64,000 nt of DNA from Pseudoalteromonas sp. R3. Lineage in GTDB: Bacteria > Pseudomonadota > Gammaproteobacteria > Enterobacterales > Alteromonadaceae. The first letter of the stretch is position 1, and each line of letters begins with the position of its first letter. Location: NCBI RefSeq assembly GCF_004014715.1, contig NZ_CP034835.1, forward strand, positions 2,914,001 to 2,978,000, read 5' to 3'. Made by a program: the position numbers and the translations under genes. The notes under the pieces are model-generated. The model worked only from the letters and a program-made list of their open reading frames with translations, had not been told where the DNA came from and did not search any database. Shown here piece after piece: positions 54,564 through 63,617 of this stretch.

Positions 54564-55355
54564 CTAGTCATACTTTTTAGCAATATTTAGCAGCAGCGGC
54601 AGTGCGGGTTCTACCATATTATGCCCATAGCCATCTAGCTCAAGAATTTGAGTCGCTTTGTGACCGTTTACTTTCATCATTCGTGCAAAGTAAGCGTTCT
54701 CTTCGTAGCGACCAAGCAGTTCGAGTTCTCTGTCACCGGTAATCAATGTGATAGGAGGCGCATCTTTGCGCACGTGGTAGAGCGGTGCGAGCGCATCTAT
54801 TATGGGTTGCTCACCTTTGATGCCGCGCTCATTCCGCACTGTAAAGTGAGTTATCGTGTGGCCGCTAAATGGAACCAGCTCAGCAAGTCTGTTTGCATTA
54901 ATATTATGCTTTGCCAGCCACTGAATATCCATCCCTACCATGAGCGCGAGGTATCCACCTGCGGAATGACCGGATAAAATAATTTTATTCGGATCACCGC
55001 CGTAATTTTCAATATTATTGAATACCCAGGCCACAGCATTCGCAGCATCTTCAATGTAACTTGGCGCTTTCACTTTTGGGTAAAGACGATAATTGGGTGA
55101 AACAACACACACACCTTGATTTAACAATCTTGGAGGCAGCACTTTTTCACCTGATCTTAAGCCCCCACCGTGGAACCAGATAATAACGGGCCGGTTTTTT
55201 TTATCTATTGGACAATAAATATCAAGCGCACCACGTTCGATTAAGTAAGCACTGGTTTCATTTTGATTCACGTAAGGAATATTGAACCACTCTTTTGAAC
55301 ATGCAGAACTGATCATCACTAGAGTCGTAAGTAACAGGAGAAGATTTATTTTCAT
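54564..55355 (-). CDS. Secreted alpha/beta hydrolase (esterase)
   Basis: This 263-aa enzyme has an N-terminal export signal with a possible lipoprotein Cys (MISSACSKEW). The oxyanion motif FHGGGLRSGEK is near residue 64, the nucleophile GHSAGGYLAL near residue 137, an acid in TGDRELELLGR near 207 and His in YGHNMVEPAL near 246, so the catalytic triad is complete. It belongs to the hormone-sensitive-lipase-like or BD-FAE esterase group. It hydrolyses an ester or short peptide, but the substrate is unknown. It is monocistronic. Confidence 0.88.
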   Translation of the reverse strand: MKINLLLLLTTLVMISSACSKEWFNIPYVNQNETSAYLIERGALDIYCPIDKKNRPVIIWFHGGGLRSGEKVLPPRLLNQGVCVVSPNYRLYPKVKAPSYIEDAANAVAWVFNNIENYGGDPNKIILSGHSAGGYLALMVGMDIQWLAKHNINANRLAELVPFSGHTITHFTVRNERGIKGEQPIIDALAPLYHVRKDAPPITLITGDRELELLGRYEENAYFARMMKVNGHKATQILELDGYGHNMVEPALPLLLNIAKKYD

Positions 55356-55769
55356 TTATTATTCCAGATAGTAAAAAAGTTTAGTTGTTACTATGGCGCT
55401 TTAGCATACATGCTTGACCTGTGTCGCTAGCCTCAAACCGCACACAACCGGTAGGTTATGCTTTGTCGAGTGGCTTTTACCTTGGACCATTTGTGATTCA
55501 ATACAATATAGCGTGGTTCCCGGCTCGCAAGCGTCCGGGATGACAACAGACGCCGCTGGCCTGATAAAGTGCATCTAATTCTGATGCCAGGAGTCCGCCA
55601 AATAATGATCTCTCAGGTAGGATTAAGTAAATTTGCCCCACTCAGGTTTGGGTTAATTGAGCCGTAATGTTCAAGCATATAGTCGTCGATGTGCTCCCCC
55701 TCAATATCGATATTTCTGTTCATTACCAATGTAAACTTCCAAGCTTTTATACCAACCTGAGAATGCATG
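55356..55769. other. Intergenic region with a REP-like palindrome
   Basis: This 414-bp gap holds one REP-like element at 55517-55544 (see its entry). A plus-strand frame (55667 to 55873) overlaps the hydrolase 3' end and is not convincing. No other gene is seen. Confidence 0.45.
55517..55544. repeat. REP-like palindrome
   Basis: CCCGG and CCGGG arms around the 11-base spacer CTCGCAAGCGT, followed by ATGAC. Near-identical copies occur at 61982-62009 and, diverged, at 59481-59504 and 62066-62089. Such repeats are usually spread by REP transposases. Confidence 0.7.
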
Positions 55770-57170
55770 TTACAGCGCAATTTTACACACTTCGGATTTT
55801 TTGTGAACGTTCTTTGTTAGTCTGTGGTTACAAGCTTGTACTAAATTGCTTTCAGCTGTTGGTGAGTTACTAAAGCTGCGATTAATCAAGCTAAACAACT
55901 TTAATGACTTATCCGCCAGGCCAGACCAAAGTAGTTCATATGCCATCGAGGTCATGCTACTTTCATCTAAGTCATATTTATCATTTTCTATTTCACTCAA
56001 TACTTGCTCAAAAGTGCCAGTGCGAACACCATTTGTTAGGGCAAGAGACACGTCCCGTGTCCGGTTTGGAATGTCTTGATTATACAAGGCAGCAGCAATA
56101 TCCATTACCAACTGCTTTTTGAGAAAGTAACTGGTACCAATATTGCTCAATAAGATTATACTCTTTTGCTCGTCAATAAAACGCACCATCATAGAGCTAA
56201 ACCCGTCAATTTTTCCGTCATACATGTGGACTCTGGGTTGAATTTCATGGCCGATAGGCAGAACTCCAACACGCCAGCTAAAAGGCCTGTCAGGGTTAAA
56301 TAAGTCCTTTTTACTTTCATTGCTTATGAGTTTCTCACCGTATAGTGCCGATTCAAAGCGATAAAGATTTTCTGCATTGCTATAAATCGCGGCGCCGGCA
56401 CCAAACAGTTTCATGTTTTTTTCTGCGAGCAACTGATAACCCCCACCAGCGCTCAATTGGTACGCTTTTACAATTTTAGTATCTTGCTGTCCTGCGAGTG
56501 AAACTCCAGAGTTACTCATGTTTAAAGGTTCAAATACAGCCTTATTTGCACTTGATGAAAAAGACTCTCCAGTCACCTTCTCAATGATTTTCCCTAGTAA
56601 AAAGTACCCAGGGTTAGAATAGAGATACTCTTCGCCTGGCTCAGAATTAAGAGGTAACTTAGCAATGGTCTCAATAAACGCCTGTTCCGAAGTATAGGTG
56701 TGAAAATCCTTGCTAAACCATCCATCAATGATGAAGTGGTTTGGTATGCCTGAAGTATGACTAAGTAGATGACGTATAGTTATTTTCTTGCCTTTCCCAT
56801 TGTTAAACTCAGGAAAGTAGCGAGCTAAAGTATCGTCCAGTTTCAGTTTCCCCTGCTCTCTAAGTATGAGCACTATAGTTGCTGTAATAGGTTTACTCAG
56901 CGAGGCAATTTGAAAAGAGCTGTTTTTTGTAATCGGTATACGATCTGCAAGATTTGCAAAGCCGTATGTGTTTTCAAATATTTTTTTGTTTGAATCAGAG
57001 ACCAGTATCGACCCTTCAAAAACACCATTTGAAACATAATTACTGACTATCTGCTCAATGCTTTTGCTGATACTTATGCGCTCCTGCTGCTCCGAGACCG
57101 ATATACCTTGTTTAGCACTTGTCCCAAACGACAACCAAGCACTTATAAGCAAAATCAATGTTCTGTTCAA
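55770..57170 (-). CDS. Serine hydrolase, beta-lactamase/PBP family
   Basis: This 466-aa secreted enzyme has a signal peptide (LNRTLILLISAWLSFGTSAK) and the serine beta-lactamase family layout: SxxK in IASLSKPITATI (near residue 87), YxN in YLYSNPGYFLLGKI (near 180) and a further C-terminal domain of about 120 residues. I start it at TTG 57170, because AGGAG lies 7 bases before it and this places the signal peptide first; the frame also runs from GTG 57197. Members include esterases and D-peptidases. The usual H/K-T/S-G motif is not obvious by eye. Confidence 0.82.
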   Translation of the reverse strand: MNRTLILLISAWLSFGTSAKQGISVSEQQERISISKSIEQIVSNYVSNGVFEGSILVSDSNKKIFENTYGFANLADRIPITKNSSFQIASLSKPITATIVLILREQGKLKLDDTLARYFPEFNNGKGKKITIRHLLSHTSGIPNHFIIDGWFSKDFHTYTSEQAFIETIAKLPLNSEPGEEYLYSNPGYFLLGKIIEKVTGESFSSSANKAVFEPLNMSNSGVSLAGQQDTKIVKAYQLSAGGGYQLLAEKNMKLFGAGAAIYSNAENLYRFESALYGEKLISNESKKDLFNPDRPFSWRVGVLPIGHEIQPRVHMYDGKIDGFSSMMVRFIDEQKSIILLSNIGTSYFLKKQLVMDIAAALYNQDIPNRTRDVSLALTNGVRTGTFEQVLSEIENDKYDLDESSMTSMAYELLWSGLADKSLKLFSLINRSFSNSPTAESNLVQACNHRLTKNVHKKSEVCKIAL

Positions 57171-57390
57171 TCTAAACTCTCCTGGATGCTTTGACACACA
57201 CTGTAAACGGGCACTAAACTACCTTTGTCTCTAACAGGACTGCAAGGTGCTGTTACCTGCACGTCAGAACCCTAAATTGGCAAAAAGCACTCACATAGCT
57301 GACAATTAATTGTAATGACCCTTTATATTGAGTAATGACCTTTGGGCTTGCTAATCAATCGAAAAGCAAAAAATCTCACTGGTTTACTTA

Positions 57391-57765
57391 TCAACTACGT
57401 AGTTTTTTGTACTGACCTAACAAAATAATCCCAGCCCAAACTAAGGAAACAAAAGATAAGGCGTAGAGAACAGTAAAAAAGCCAAAGAAACCACCTGTTG
57501 TTAAAGCAGTTAGGCCAACAAAAAAAGACGTAAGTGTCACTTTAGTGACATTCGGAAATTTCACGATAGATATCGCACCACACGCTAGAGCCCCCAATCC
57601 AATTAGCGCCAATGTACTCATCAATAAGGCCCTCACATCTTCCAGAGCTGAATGGCCAAACACCATGAGCCCTAAGAGGCACAACCCACCCCAGCCAATA
57701 ACCGACGGAATAATTAAAACACTGAGAAGTAGCTTGATTTTACAGATTTCTTTAGGAGTCAACAT
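57391..57765 (-). CDS. Small membrane protein, four predicted helices
   Basis: This 124-aa protein is almost all hydrophobic, with helices near residues 12-32, 40-65, 72-98 and 100-118. No motif is recognised. It is 82 bp upstream of nothing recognisable on its strand other than another small membrane protein (57848-58159), which may precede it in a common transcript. Confidence 0.6.
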   Translation of the reverse strand: MLTPKEICKIKLLLSVLIIPSVIGWGGLCLLGLMVFGHSALEDVRALLMSTLALIGLGALACGAISIVKFPNVTKVTLTSFFVGLTALTTGGFFGFFTVLYALSFVSLVWAGIILLGQYKKLRS

Positions 57766-57847
57766 AGTCCCTTATATACAACGAAAAGTTGAAAACCAGC
57801 GAGCTGGAATATTTAAACATAAACAAAGCACGCTATTCCCTATCAAT

Positions 57848-58159
57848 TTACTGGTTCCTATCTTTGGAGCTACATTTACCACACAGTTTATAATACGCAA
57901 ACCAGCCCAATACAATCAGAATGAAAATAACTAACAACCAGGAGATAGCTGTTGCTTCTATTTGAAACTGAAAAGGTGAAGCAAAACCATTGAATTCCTT
58001 TTGTGCAAATGAGCAAGAGCCCGACCCGAGCCGATTCTGGGTGAGAGTCCCACCGCACAAGGTCACAGTTAGCGAGCTTACAATAGTCAATGTAAATATT
58101 ATAGCCATGCACACCATGGCTTTAGCTTTGCTTTTGATATCCCACCCTACATAAGACAA
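57848..58159 (-). CDS. Small membrane protein with Cys-rich tail
   Basis: This 103-aa protein has helices near residues 16-36 and 70-90, with LCGKC at the end and four more Cys in the first half and loop. No family is recognised. It starts just after the HEAT-like frame at 58177 on the same strand. Confidence 0.5.
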   Translation of the reverse strand: MSYVGWDIKSKAKAMVCMAIIFTLTIVSSLTVTLCGGTLTQNRLGSGSCSFAQKEFNGFASPFQFQIEATAISWLLVIFILIVLGWFAYYKLCGKCSSKDRNQ

Positions 58160-58176
58160 ATTTCACTTATGCTCTA

Positions 58177-58584
58177 TCACTTATGGCTACCATTATGAAT
58201 TCTCTCCGATGCTTTGTTAGAAATTTCACTCCATATGTCGTTAAGGAGCAAGGTGAGCACCTTCAGTGTGGCTTTTTTATGACGTGCGATAGACATGCGG
58301 ACAGCCTCATCCGTATCAACTGCTAGCTTAAGCATAAGCGGCTCTTCGAGCTTATTTTTGCGCGCAACCATGATGCGTCCCCGATTGTCAGGATGATCGG
58401 TAAGCGATTCAAGTAGCTCGTAGGGCACTGTTTTATTTTGTGCCACCCAAACGGCCATATCTGGATAGTTTTCAATAACTTTATTCCATACTTCGAGCGA
58501 GGCCTCATCATGTGCCGCACGAGTATATTATTCTTGGTTCTCACTCAATCTAAGTCTGACAAACTCTTCCGCACTTTCAATCAT
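58177..58584 (-). pseudogene. HEAT-like helical repeat protein with an in-frame stop
   Basis: From ATG 58584, preceded by a GAGGG site, the frame reads IESAEEFVRLRLSENQE and then TAA (about 58532), then continues YTRAAHDEASLEVW, VIENYPDMAVWVAQNKTVP and two helical repeat-like blocks (YELLESLTDHPDNRGRIMVA, then LMLKLAVDTDEAVRMSIARH) to 58177. The repeats resemble HEAT/leucine-rich variants seen in immunity or scaffold proteins. The lesion is a single codon (for example GAA or CAA to TAA). It could also be a short leader peptide with re-initiation at Met of MAVW. Confidence 0.65.
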
Positions 58585-58813
58585 GATTGCCCTCTAAAGC
58601 CAAGCTCTACTAACTTCCAAGTATTTATATTTAGCATCAAGGTGATAGATACAGGCGATTTCAACTTGGAAATGCATCAACTTTTAGGCAGCTTGCTATG
58701 TATTTTATCTTCGACTCTTAATATGAGTAAGAACGGCACTACGATATAACGCTTGTGCCTACAGGCTTTATATTTAAAAGCGTTGCATATAGACGTACGC
58801 TGTATTTTGATAC

Positions 58814-59170
58814 TTATGAGCCCGGAGGGCCACTGTGAGTGCCGCCAATAACCATTTCACCCACTTTACATGTGTCGTCTGTCAGATAAAGAGATACCTT
58901 TTTACCTGACATGTAAGCTGCCAGCAGATTAGCATGCATAGCGTTTAAAGCTGGGTGATCGGGATAAACTGACGCGTATTTAGGTCCATATCCGCTTTGA
59001 GAAGTACATCCACTTAACTCAGGAGAAAGGCGGACATTTATACCGCCATTGACAACACTGACAACCTTTATAACTTCTGACGCAACTGTCCACCCTGAAT
59101 TACCAGCATGTGAAGAAAAGGTAATTGTCAAAAGGGCACATGATATAATGCCGTTTAAGTATTTTTTCAT
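58814..59170 (-). CDS. Secreted hypothetical protein
   Basis: This 118-aa protein has a signal peptide (YLNGIISCALLTITFSSHAG) and a mature part with two Cys that could form a disulfide (SGCTSQSG and DDTCKVGE). Sequence such as VVNGGINVRLSPEL suggests a beta fold. No family is recognised. It lies next to the left flanking repeat of the 59-62 kb cassette. Confidence 0.65.
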   Translation of the reverse strand: MKKYLNGIISCALLTITFSSHAGNSGWTVASEVIKVVSVVNGGINVRLSPELSGCTSQSGYGPKYASVYPDHPALNAMHANLLAAYMSGKKVSLYLTDDTCKVGEMVIGGTHSGPPGS

Positions 59171-59257
59171 CTATAACTCCAATATTGAACTGAGAGGTCA
59201 CGCTTTTTTATTCACACAGAATTCGCATGCATATTCAATTGTTGAATTTGATCGCCT

Positions 59258-59735
59258 GCACAGAGTATCCGACTAGTGTAGTTTGCGCTCAGGGAGGTTG
59301 CTTTTTGATAAGTGACTTTGTTTTGAATCAATGATGGTTCAAGCCGTTGCAACGTGACTCATTCCCTGCCTGAACAAGGTGCTGTTCCTGTTATTAGACC
59401 CTCTTTTCTCTTATTTGACAAGGTGCTGAGGTGCTCGCAAGAATAGATGTGGACTGCCATTGTTACGTTGTGAGCTAGTAGCTCCCGGCTCGCAAGCGTC
59501 CGAGATATCGGAAGTGTTTGTAAGTGCTGTCATAACTCGACACCTTTGCGTTGTGTTTAAACAGCTCTCGCTCATAAGCCGTCCGGATTGGCGCCGGGGC
59601 TGCTGGCCATGTACTTTTATGCAATCAACAGTGTTGTTTGGCGTGTTCTTTCATTTAATCTGTGTGAGCGCAGGCGACAGGTCAATTCAGCCCGCACCTG
59701 CACTCTCATTTTCAAAAACCTCAATTTGCAATCAA
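59258..59735. repeat. Left copy of a long diverged direct repeat
   Basis: This stretch is homologous to 61759-62240 over its whole length. Shared blocks include AGTATCCGACT, CTGTTCCTGTTATTAGACCC, TCCCTGCCTGAACAA and the GTGTGAGCGCAGGC/GTGTGAACGCAGGC end, with scattered substitutions between. It contains a REP-like palindrome at 59481-59504. No gene is called within it. Confidence 0.8.
59481..59504. repeat. REP-like palindrome, diverged
   Basis: CCCGG and CCGAG arms around CTCGCAAGCGT: one mismatch from the copy at 55517. It lies inside the left flanking repeat. Confidence 0.6.
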
Positions 59736-59793
59736 CAACATCTGCACACTCATATTGAGGAGAGTACATGCCTGAAGGCTCCAAATGAAGACC

Positions 59794-61236
59794 TTACTCA
59801 AAGGCCGCAAAGTCGAGGTATTTTCCATTGAGCCACAGAAGGCGCTGATTGTTGGTTTGTGCTCGGGAAACACCCTGTTTTTTCTTACTAACCCAAATAA
59901 AACGTTGGGAGTTGGGTGGATTGTCAGTCAGGTCGTTTAAGACATCCTTGAGGTCGCTCCACTGACTGAACTTTTCTGCATCACCGCCGTAGGTTTTTTT
60001 CACCATTTTACCTGGTCTGCCTCCAAATGGACTGGGACCACCGCCGACCTTTACCTTGTATTTGTGTGAAACCTTAGAATTCAATTGTGCACCCAATGCC
60101 GGTTTTTCTTTGTCCATCCAAGCGATGACAGCATTGATTTTCCCTTTGGATACGGGTTGCCTGGAATAAGCATGATGTTGTGTGGATAAACCACTCATAG
60201 CATGTTTTGAAGATCCGCTAACATCGTCATAGACCACAGCAAAATGATCGAGCCAACCCCAATTGGCAGACAATTCATCTATCACTTTTTGTACAGAGGC
60301 TTTATGGTTTTTCGCATCCAGTGTTGGGAAAACCCTATTTGTCATATATAGGTCTATGTACTTACTACAGTCCTGTTTACATAGTTCTAAAGCTCTCAGC
60401 CACGCTTGTTCGTGCCGCTGAATGTGTTTACTGTGAAATAATGCATTGGATTCTATTTTGCCTCGCATTTTTTCCAAATGTTCCTGAGGCACGAAGTCTA
60501 GTGGGTTGCCCCCGTCTGGGACTTCAATAGACAATAACACTTCATCGTCAATTAAGCCCACGCAGTCAATAAAATTCTCCATCAGGTTAGCCCTGATGAG
60601 GTAATAGTTCAGCCTTCTGCCAACCTCCTGAATAATGACAGCGTTACCATAAGATGCTTTAAGGTTCGCGTGATATACATTGTTGGTGACCACACGGTCG
60701 CTCAGAGTTTGGCTGATATGCTCAACAGCCGCTCTCAAATCTTTACCTTGATACTGTTTTAGCTTCTCCAGGCTCGCTTTACGTACCGAATGACTTGTTG
60801 CTTTAAGAAATACATCGACCGAGTTGGCAACGCTATCAATGTTTGTGAACGCATTACTTAGCGTAACATTCGCGCCAACTCGCTCAATAACGGCTTCAAG
60901 ATGCTCGAACCGTTCCAGCATCAGACTTTGCAGCGAATCGATTTTTAATTCGAGATCACCTAGCATATCGATAATGATTTCTTCGCTGGATTTACTTGAT
61001 GAGAACAAGGATATAAAACTCAATGTAGCGCCAAGTACGCCGAATGACGCCGATAGCTTGGAAATGCTGGAATCAGTAAGAACCTTAATGACCTTGTTGA
61101 GGTCAGCTCCATCCTTGCCTATAGAAATTGTATTGTTGAACTTATCGATTGCTTTAACAACTTTAACGGTACCCTCAGCGATATCCTTAGCTGTTGTCGT
61201 TACGCCATTCGTTGTCATTGCCAGATTGTCTTGCAT
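59794..61236 (-). CDS. Unknown 480-aa helical protein, possible toxin-like
   Basis: I do not recognise a family. The N-terminal half is helical with a hydrophobic stretch (LSASFGVLGATLSFISLFS, about residues 60-78) and an amphipathic part (LELKIDSLQSLMLERFEHLEAVIERVG). The middle is soluble with three Cys. The C-terminal third, from about 370, is basic and Gly/Pro-rich (KVKVGGGPSPFGGRPGKMVKK). An amphipathic, membrane-segment-containing, export-signal-free protein of this sort could be a pore-forming or phage-like toxin, but this is speculation. It lies with a 105-aa membrane protein between the two long direct repeats. Confidence 0.65.
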   Translation of the reverse strand: MQDNLAMTTNGVTTTAKDIAEGTVKVVKAIDKFNNTISIGKDGADLNKVIKVLTDSSISKLSASFGVLGATLSFISLFSSSKSSEEIIIDMLGDLELKIDSLQSLMLERFEHLEAVIERVGANVTLSNAFTNIDSVANSVDVFLKATSHSVRKASLEKLKQYQGKDLRAAVEHISQTLSDRVVTNNVYHANLKASYGNAVIIQEVGRRLNYYLIRANLMENFIDCVGLIDDEVLLSIEVPDGGNPLDFVPQEHLEKMRGKIESNALFHSKHIQRHEQAWLRALELCKQDCSKYIDLYMTNRVFPTLDAKNHKASVQKVIDELSANWGWLDHFAVVYDDVSGSSKHAMSGLSTQHHAYSRQPVSKGKINAVIAWMDKEKPALGAQLNSKVSHKYKVKVGGGPSPFGGRPGKMVKKTYGGDAEKFSQWSDLKDVLNDLTDNPPNSQRFIWVSKKKQGVSRAQTNNQRLLWLNGKYLDFAAFE

Positions 61237-61366
61237 ACTTCTCTCCGAAAAAGTGGTTCGTCGATTAATAGGTTTGCTCGCTCTGAACTAGCACAGGGTT
61301 AGCAAACCTTCAGTTCGAGAAGGAGGAGTTTACGCCAATCTCACTCGGCAAGGATATTACAACGCA

Positions 61367-61684
61367 TTACCCTAAAACGACCCAGGTTAATAAAATACAA
61401 GTAGCATAAGACTCATTGAAATTTATTTGTCTAAGAGTAAAGAGATCTGAAAACAAACGATTCCAGAGTTCCCTAAACAACGCAGCGATTGCTAAAGCTG
61501 CGAAAACCCACATTAAAAAGTACACAGAAACACGGGCCACAGCTGACTCAAATAACAGGTTAAGCAGAGTCTCACTCTCAGCATGTGATTGTATGTCTGC
61601 TGTGATAAGCTCGCTTATCAGCTCTAACAGCCACACAACAACTGTGGCAATGATATTGAATGGTGTCGTTATTTCCTTTCTCAT
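61367..61684 (-). CDS. Small membrane protein in the flanked cassette
   Basis: This 105-aa protein has membrane helices near residues 8-30, 48-70 and 86-104. No family is recognised. It is 130 bp upstream of the 480-aa gene on the same strand. A protective partner of that protein is one idea, without direct evidence. Confidence 0.5.
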   Translation of the reverse strand: MRKEITTPFNIIATVVVWLLELISELITADIQSHAESETLLNLLFESAVARVSVYFLMWVFAALAIAALFRELWNRLFSDLFTLRQINFNESYATCILLTWVVLG

Positions 61685-61981
61685 AGTCTTATCCTTATTG
61701 GTGTTGGTATTGAGGCGTATCCAGCGCGCATAATCGCTCGTTAAACTGAGCCGCTATCTGCTCACAGTATCCGACTGGTGTAATTTGCACTTAGGGGATT
61801 TGTTTTTGATGAGTGAATTTGTTTTGAACCAATGATGGCTCAAACCGTTGTAATGTGACTCAATCCCTGCCTGAACAACGCACTGTTCCTGTTATTAGAC
61901 CCACTTCTCTCTTATTTGGCAAGGTGTTGTGGTACGCCACAGTTAGATTTGAGCCGCTACTTCTGCGTTGCGTTTAAGTAG

Positions 61982-62009
61982 TTCCCGGCTCGCAAGCGTC
62001 CGGGATGAC
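61982..62009. repeat. REP-like palindrome
   Basis: Same sequence as the copy at 55517 in arms, spacer and the following ATGAC. Confidence 0.7.
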
Positions 62010-62065
62010 GGAAATGTCTGTAAGCGTTGTATCAACTTGATACTTCCGTATCGCGCATCAGTAGC

Positions 62066-62089
62066 TACCGACTCGCAAGCATCCAGGGT
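62066..62089. repeat. REP-like palindrome, diverged
   Basis: ACCGA-CTCGCAAGCAT-CCAGG: the spacer is conserved but both arms have changed. Confidence 0.45.
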
Positions 62090-62308
62090 GGTGTCGGGGG
62101 ATGTTGGTACCGAGTTTAGACGGAGTAAACAGTGATGCTTGGCGTGCCTTACCCATTAAATACGTGTGAACGCAGGCTACCTAAACCAAGTGAAATTCGA
62201 CCGGGTTTTTTCTCCCATTTCCAAAAATCGCAATTCCAATTCCACAAATTACCGCGCTGAACCCACATCAAAAAAACACAAAACTTATAAAATACAAAAA
62301 CTTAAAAA

Positions 62309-62336
62309 TTGGCATATGACTTGTAATGCCTATACC
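62309..62336 (+). promoter_or_regulatory. Possible sigma-70 promoter of the efflux genes
   Basis: TTGGCA at 62309 and TATACC at 62331 with a 16-base spacer give a reasonable promoter 24 bp upstream of the adaptor start. Confidence 0.4.
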
Positions 62337-62359
62337 CAAATGCCCACAGAGGAAATGGT

Positions 62360-63607
62360 ATGGACATACAGGTCGAACAGAAAAACAACATAAAAGTAAA
62401 CTGGTTGTGGCTGGGTGGTATTGCTTTGGCCATAGCGATTGTTGGCTGGTTGATATCGCAACCTACAGCACAAGCGTCTTTGCCCGCAGAGAATGCCTGG
62501 ATTGGTAAAGTCAGACAAGGCGATTTGACCATTTCAGTGGCGGGGTTTGGTCAACTCAAGTCGCGCACGCCACGTCTGATCAGCGCCGCCAGTGAGGCCA
62601 CGGTTGAGGAGATTATGCTGCGTCCCGGTGCTGAGGTCACGCCCAGCAGCGTGATTATGAAGCTAAAGGATGCCAACCTTTCCCAGTCACTTAAAGATGC
62701 AAAACGAGCACTTCAACAGGCCAAAGATCAGTATTTACAATCCGATATTAATCAACAGCGGGAAATGCTGTCGCATCAAGCCAGCCTGGAGATCTTAAAG
62801 TCTGAACTGGAAAGTGCTGAACTCGAGGTCTCAGCGCAGGCCGGGCTGGTTGAAGATGGTGCCGTGTCCAAGCTGGATTATCAGCGTACCGTACTGGAGC
62901 ATCGCCAGCTTAAGCGGCGCATTGATATCGAACAGCGCCGTATCGCTCAGCTTAAAACCTTACATCAGGCCAATTTACAACTGGCCAACTCCGATATAGA
63001 AGCCGCCGAAGAGGCATATCAGTTAATTCAGCACCGGGTAGACCAACTGACTGTGCGTGCGGGGATCACTGGCGTTGTGCAACAACTCCATGTGGAACTG
63101 GGGCAAAGTGTGCCGCTGGGCGCGCAACTTGCACTGGTTGGCAGCACTAAAGATTTATATGCTCAGCTGCAAATCCCGCAGGCCTATGCTGAACAAATTA
63201 AACTTAAGCAGTCGGTACAAGTGAATACCCGCGCCGACCTTATCACCGGCACGGTCTCGCGGATCAACCCAATGGTGCAAAACGGCAATATTGAAGTCGA
63301 AGTGGCCCTGCCTGCCGTGCTGCCCGACAGCGCCCGGCCCGAGCTAAACATTGAAGGAACTATACATATCAGCACCCTTGAGGATGCGTTGTATATCGAC
63401 AAACCCATTGGTGCCAAGGCTTTCAGCACTGCCACTTTGTATCGTATCGAACCCAATACCCAACAAGCACACGCCATTGAGGTACACTATGGCGCCCAGA
63501 CCGCACAGTATATTCAGTTGCTATCCGGCGCACAGCCACAGCAGCGCTTTATTCTGTCGGATATGGCATCCTATCGGGATGAGCCGGTCGTGTACCTGAG
63601 TAAATAA
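62360..63607 (+). CDS. MacA-like periplasmic adaptor protein
   Basis: This 415-aa protein has an N-terminal anchor helix (WLWLGGIALAIAIVGWLI), a biotinyl-lipoyl-like start (VEEIMLRPGAEVTPSSVIMKL), a long coiled-coil of about residues 95-200, and a beta-barrel with VRAGITGVVQQLHVELGQSV (type). It links an ABC transporter to an outer-membrane channel. The next gene, 10 bp on, is a MacB/LolD-type ATPase. AGGAAATGGT lies directly before the ATG. The operon continues past the window. Confidence 0.88.
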   Translation: MDIQVEQKNNIKVNWLWLGGIALAIAIVGWLISQPTAQASLPAENAWIGKVRQGDLTISVAGFGQLKSRTPRLISAASEATVEEIMLRPGAEVTPSSVIMKLKDANLSQSLKDAKRALQQAKDQYLQSDINQQREMLSHQASLEILKSELESAELEVSAQAGLVEDGAVSKLDYQRTVLEHRQLKRRIDIEQRRIAQLKTLHQANLQLANSDIEAAEEAYQLIQHRVDQLTVRAGITGVVQQLHVELGQSVPLGAQLALVGSTKDLYAQLQIPQAYAEQIKLKQSVQVNTRADLITGTVSRINPMVQNGNIEVEVALPAVLPDSARPELNIEGTIHISTLEDALYIDKPIGAKAFSTATLYRIEPNTQQAHAIEVHYGAQTAQYIQLLSGAQPQQRFILSDMASYRDEPVVYLSK

Positions 63608-63617
63608 GGAAACAACA

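Larger units (their letters stand above)
61759..62240. repeat. Right copy of the long diverged direct repeat
   Basis: Homologous in the same orientation to 59258-59735. The two copies flank a region of about 2 kb with the 480-aa and 105-aa genes. It holds REP-like palindromes at 61982-62009 and 62066-62089. Confidence 0.8.

Noticed and set aside
55667..55873. Plus-strand 68-codon frame
   Set aside because: It runs into the 3' end of the serine hydrolase on the other strand, with no start signal or motif.
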